A stretch of 64,000 nt of DNA from Torreya grandis (Eukaryota > Streptophyta > Pinopsida > Cupressales > Taxaceae), in assembly GCA_037957365.1 (NCBI GenBank), contig JARHVA010002126.1, positions 1,146,501 through 1,210,500 on the forward strand. Direction: 5' to 3'. Made by a program: the position numbers and the translations under genes. The notes beneath the pieces are model-generated. The model was given only the letters and a program-made list of their open reading frames with translations, ran no database searches and was not told the origin of the DNA. Each line of letters opens with the position of its first letter. The stretch's first letter is position 1. Positions 60,644 through 64,000 of the stretch are shown piece by piece.

Positions 60644-61560
60644 TATTAGAGCTCAAAACCTTAGAGTTATTAGGCTATAGGGTATCATGGCCATTAGAAT
60701 TAATTTTATCCTTTTGGGTTTTGTTTTAATGGAATTGTGCCACTTATCAAACCCTCAAAGCTTAGAGCCCTAGGACGATTAGATAATTAACTATACTTTG
60801 AACTTCCATGGTTTTGGGTTCATGAGATTACATCACATGGTGTTTTCTTAGAGCTCAAAAACTTTGAATAATTATAACTTTAATTGAAGTGAACTTTGTC
60901 TTGGATAAACATGTTTTTCGCATGTAGATAGCCTACAGTAACTTTACTATTAATAAATTTATGGAGATTTTTTCAAACTATGGCAAGTTTTAATTAATGT
61001 GGTAGTTCCATCTATCAGGGCCTTAGAGCTTAAGAAATTTATACCTTTAAAATTGCTTTATATGCTATGGGGCTACAATTTAATAGAATTATGTAATCTA
61101 TCAAGACCTTGAAGATTACATACTTTGGAACCCTTAGGATTTTATAAAGGTTGAAAGGATCTAGGTAACAAAGTATTGAAACTTATGCTAACCTTGGTTA
61201 ATGAAGGTAGGGCCCAAATGTAATTAATTTATAAGTCCTTGTCAATAGTCTTAAAAACATGTAAGAAATAATAGAAACACTAGGTTGTAACACATTAATT
61301 TCATTAATCCATAAAAATCATAATGTCAATTGAGAATAATTATGAAAGCCTAAGTTTAAAATAATCAAAATCAATGTCCAAGCTTTTATTTTCATAATTC
61401 AAATTTTAGTAAATATAGACATTGAAGAAAACTTTAGTATTTTGAATATTAAAACCAATGTCATGGATCTCTTAGGCTTATAGGACTTTGAATAAAGATA
61501 TTGAAACTATAGTGGGTCTTTATTTGATTTTATAAAATGGGGTGTGTTCATTAGGGAAGA
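60644..61560. repeat. dispersed repeat F, copy 2
   Basis: Aligned with 21943-22855 in direct orientation, ~0.92 kb. Matching blocks include TAGAGCCCTAGG-like, GTGGTAGTTCCATCTATCAG, ATGCTATGGGGCTACAA-like and TATAGTGGGTCT. Confidence 0.7.
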
Positions 61561-62639
61561 ATAGTTTTATTCTCCAATATTAAAGGCTTAGACATCATGG
61601 CTCAAAGTTCATTTTTTCTGATATGAACACACTAAAATCATATAGCTATTTTTGGCATATTAGTATTACACCCATTTATATGCATCTATTAAATCTATTT
61701 ATTTAATTTTTTTAGGCCATAACACATCAACAAGTATATAGAGGACTCCCCTAGATAATATTATTCAAACCTGAAGGCTAGGAAATCCATTTTTACCATC
61801 TAACTTGTAGTGTATCAATTAGTGGTGAGCATTGAGAAGATACTTTACATGCACCATTCAAATAAAATTTAGTGGGTCATGGTAATGACATGATCTTACA
61901 TGGTTAGTGGCTTGAAATATTAGGCCACAACTAATGCAATGGACAATAAAGTGACATGGAGGAGTTATTTAAGTGTCTTAGCCTAGTTTTTATCCTTTTT
62001 ATGTAATTCATGTGTTTAAATTAGGACTTATTTATTATCTTCCTTGTGAAAACCATGTGCTAAAATCCTTTGATTGAAACCAAAAATCTTTTGAGTATTA
62101 AAACTAAAAAATAAAGTTATAATCCAAAAGCTTCAAAAATTAAAAATCTTAGTCCTAAGTTCAAAACTTAGAATACCTTGTTGATCAATCAATTTATTTT
62201 TATTCATTTTGTTTTTTCACCTTCTTAGATTTAATTATTTATATTTTTACCCTTTTTGATTCAAAGCCTTTCTCTTAACAATGTCACCCATTACAAGGAA
62301 CATAGTTATGTTGAACAATGTAGGATGAGAGAAGATCTTTTTGGCAATAGTACCTTTTATTTTGGTAGTTAATAAAATCAAGGACACCATGTCAAAATAC
62401 ATGAAATCCATGACAATGAATAAAAATAAGTATGTTATCATGATCAAGGTATCCCTAAATCCATCTTAACTCCTTCCCCATTCAATCAATATATCTTGTC
62501 AAATAAGAATGAAGTTTTACTCCAAGTATTGAGTCTAGGGTCAAAACTTCCATCCTAATTTTATGTTCAAAACCTACACTATTTACTTGATATAAATAAG
62601 TGTTCATCACCCATATAAGATCAACCTACATCACAATTA
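61561..62639. other. AT-rich DNA upstream of a gag remnant
   Basis: Presumably the leader, or LTR plus leader, of the plus-strand element whose gag follows. I could not identify its LTR or primer site. Confidence 0.3.
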
Positions 62640-63930
62640 TCTTTATAAGATATCAAGGTTGTCATTGGTTTATCCCATTCCAATCCCTAGGTATATCAAG
62701 ATAAATGGAAAGAAATCCTCAATTAGGAATCATCCCATGAAAGTCATGGTTTTTTTTATGAATTCCCATACTCATCAAATATACCAAGATATTACAAACC
62801 TCTAAGCTGATAAGACAAACAATCCTTCGGTTGACCAAATTTCTAACCCAAATCTAAGTTTGAGCATGAACCCAAATTTACCCTCATTAATAAATCCAAA
62901 TTTAATTTGGAATGCTTATTCCAACTCACCTATCAACAATCGATAAAATCCAAACTTAAATTCTCATTCAATTTTATCAAACATCAATCAATGTTTATTT
63001 ATGTTTACCAACTAACAATCAATCAATTCCAAACTTGAATACCTATACAATTTTTCCAATCAATCAAAATCCAAAGTTCCATAATTGACCAAACAATCAT
63101 GCAAACCAAAATCAAAACCTAAACTTGAATATCATTCTCGTTCACTCATTAATTAATCAACTTAAAATCCAAACTTGAATGCTTATTCAAATTTACTCAT
63201 CAACCAGCATCAAAAGGTTTCTTTAGAAATTACACGAAATCAATTTTTGAGTTTTACCAATCCAAATTCTTTTGTAGATTTATCTCCATCACATAAAAAT
63301 TAAACATACACTAATCTAAGACCACTAATAAACACTGATTGAATCTTTAATACACATCAACCCTTTAACCCCACCATTCATCCAAATCAATTTTTTGGTT
63401 CACATACTTTTCCAAATCCAAACTTAAACCAAAACACATTTATCAATCCATACCCATATTAAACTAAACCAAATTCATTTACAAAAAAAAAAACTAATCA
63501 AAACATCTTAAAAAATCAAACAATTCCCAAATTCAACACCAATACAAATCAAACAAATCTCCCTTTCAATACATTTCCCTATCAATTTATCAACACTCCA
63601 TCCCATAATCTATATTCATTTTCATAAGCCAACACCAATTCAAATCCATTTATGGGTTAAATATCCAACATGTCTATCTCTTCAAGCTAAATCAATAATA
63701 TCTCACCGCACTTCTTTAAAGATTGGTAGAACATTAAGGATAAAATCCAAGGCTTGTAAGGTGGTACCTTTTCAAGACAAAAAATACAAATTTGATAAAA
63801 TTTGTCCCTATGTATATGATTTAAATAATATGAGAACCTCATTTCCAAATAATTTTAAACTTCCTATATTCTATAAGTACAAAGGTAAGGGTGATCCTAG
63901 GGAACACCTTAAAGAAACATATGGCATGTG
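62640..63930 (+). pseudogene. Tat-like gag with repeat-rich N-terminus, runs toward window end
   Basis: From ~62820 to 63250 the DNA reiterates AATCCAAACTTGAATRCTTATTCA-like words with CAATCAATCAA spacers, the plus-strand equivalent of the minus-strand gag N-terminus at 19646-20235. From ~63775 one frame reads FDKICPYVYDLNN and ends with FKLPIFYKYKGKGDPREHLK at about 63863-63922. This is the Tat-type Gag core start (I-C-P-Y-P-F-x, F-x-x-P-x-F-x-K-Y-x-G-x-G-D-P-x-x-H). The frame then stops at TGA (~63930). The remainder would lie to the right of the window or in another frame. Confidence 0.6.
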
Positions 63931-64000
63931 ATGATGTTCTATGTAGTAAATAATACATGATAAGACCATTTAAATGCAATCTAGGGGTCAATCCCTAGAA
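63931..64000 (+). other. window end, likely continuing gag
   Basis: Too short and degraded to assign. Confidence 0.3.

Overview
This window looks like intergenic DNA from a seed plant with a very large, repeat-filled genome. A conifer or other gymnosperm is my best guess, but the sequence alone does not settle it. It is AT-rich and CpG-poor. I found no host gene, tRNA or rRNA with confidence. Almost everything I recognise is a retrotransposon remnant at some stage of decay, often one element inside another. Most remnants are Gypsy elements of the non-chromovirus (Tat/Athila/Ogre-like) type.

Layout. 1-1423: leader, primer-binding region and LTR of a minus-strand Tat/Ogre-like element, inserted in a gag remnant that resumes at 1424. 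3612-5413: three tandem ~600 bp units. 6851-8660: a plus-strand gag / zinc-knuckle / protease remnant. 9017-10409: a plus-strand LTR, primer site and 21-bp leader repeat of the same family as 1-1423. 11139-12395 and 29624-31060: direct copies of one repeat, possibly LTRs. 12.4-20.2 kb: strongly purine-biased DNA, then a minus-strand gag remnant (18.12-20.24 kb) whose leader lies at 21633-21932. 24.4-29.4 kb: a minus-strand Gypsy element with gag, protease, reverse transcriptase, RNase H and integrase still in order but full of stops. 30.9-34.2 kb: a large degraded minus-strand reading frame of unknown function. 35550-37119 and 58006-59582: two copies of a ~1.57 kb LTR-like repeat. 37.7-45.0 kb: two ~0.9 kb direct repeats around a second minus-strand Gypsy pol.

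The clearest history is in 45051-58006. Two ~1646 bp repeats (probable LTRs, the left followed by a primer-site-like sequence) enclose three later insertions. The first is a 4,339 bp LTR element (49039-53377) with a perfect TTTTA target duplication. The second is a 5'-truncated LINE ORF1 copy (54144-54990) with a 10 bp target duplication. The third is a 1,210 bp solo LTR (55677-56886) with a perfect ATGCA target duplication, inside the right-hand repeat.

The most interesting object is the 4.34 kb element. It has a TGGTATCAGAGC primer site, a polypurine tract and LTRs of unequal length. Its one long frame (50566-52116, 517 codons with the terminal stop) shows no reverse transcriptase, integrase or protease motif that I can see. 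The frame is interrupted by six TAG codons and one TAA but by no frameshift, which fits C-to-T decay of CAG codons at methylated CHG sites. It is a candidate non-autonomous family carrying a protein I do not recognise.

The rest of the window is decayed repeat DNA. Simple repeats, open frames in purine-rich DNA and LTR shadows explain most short ORFs.
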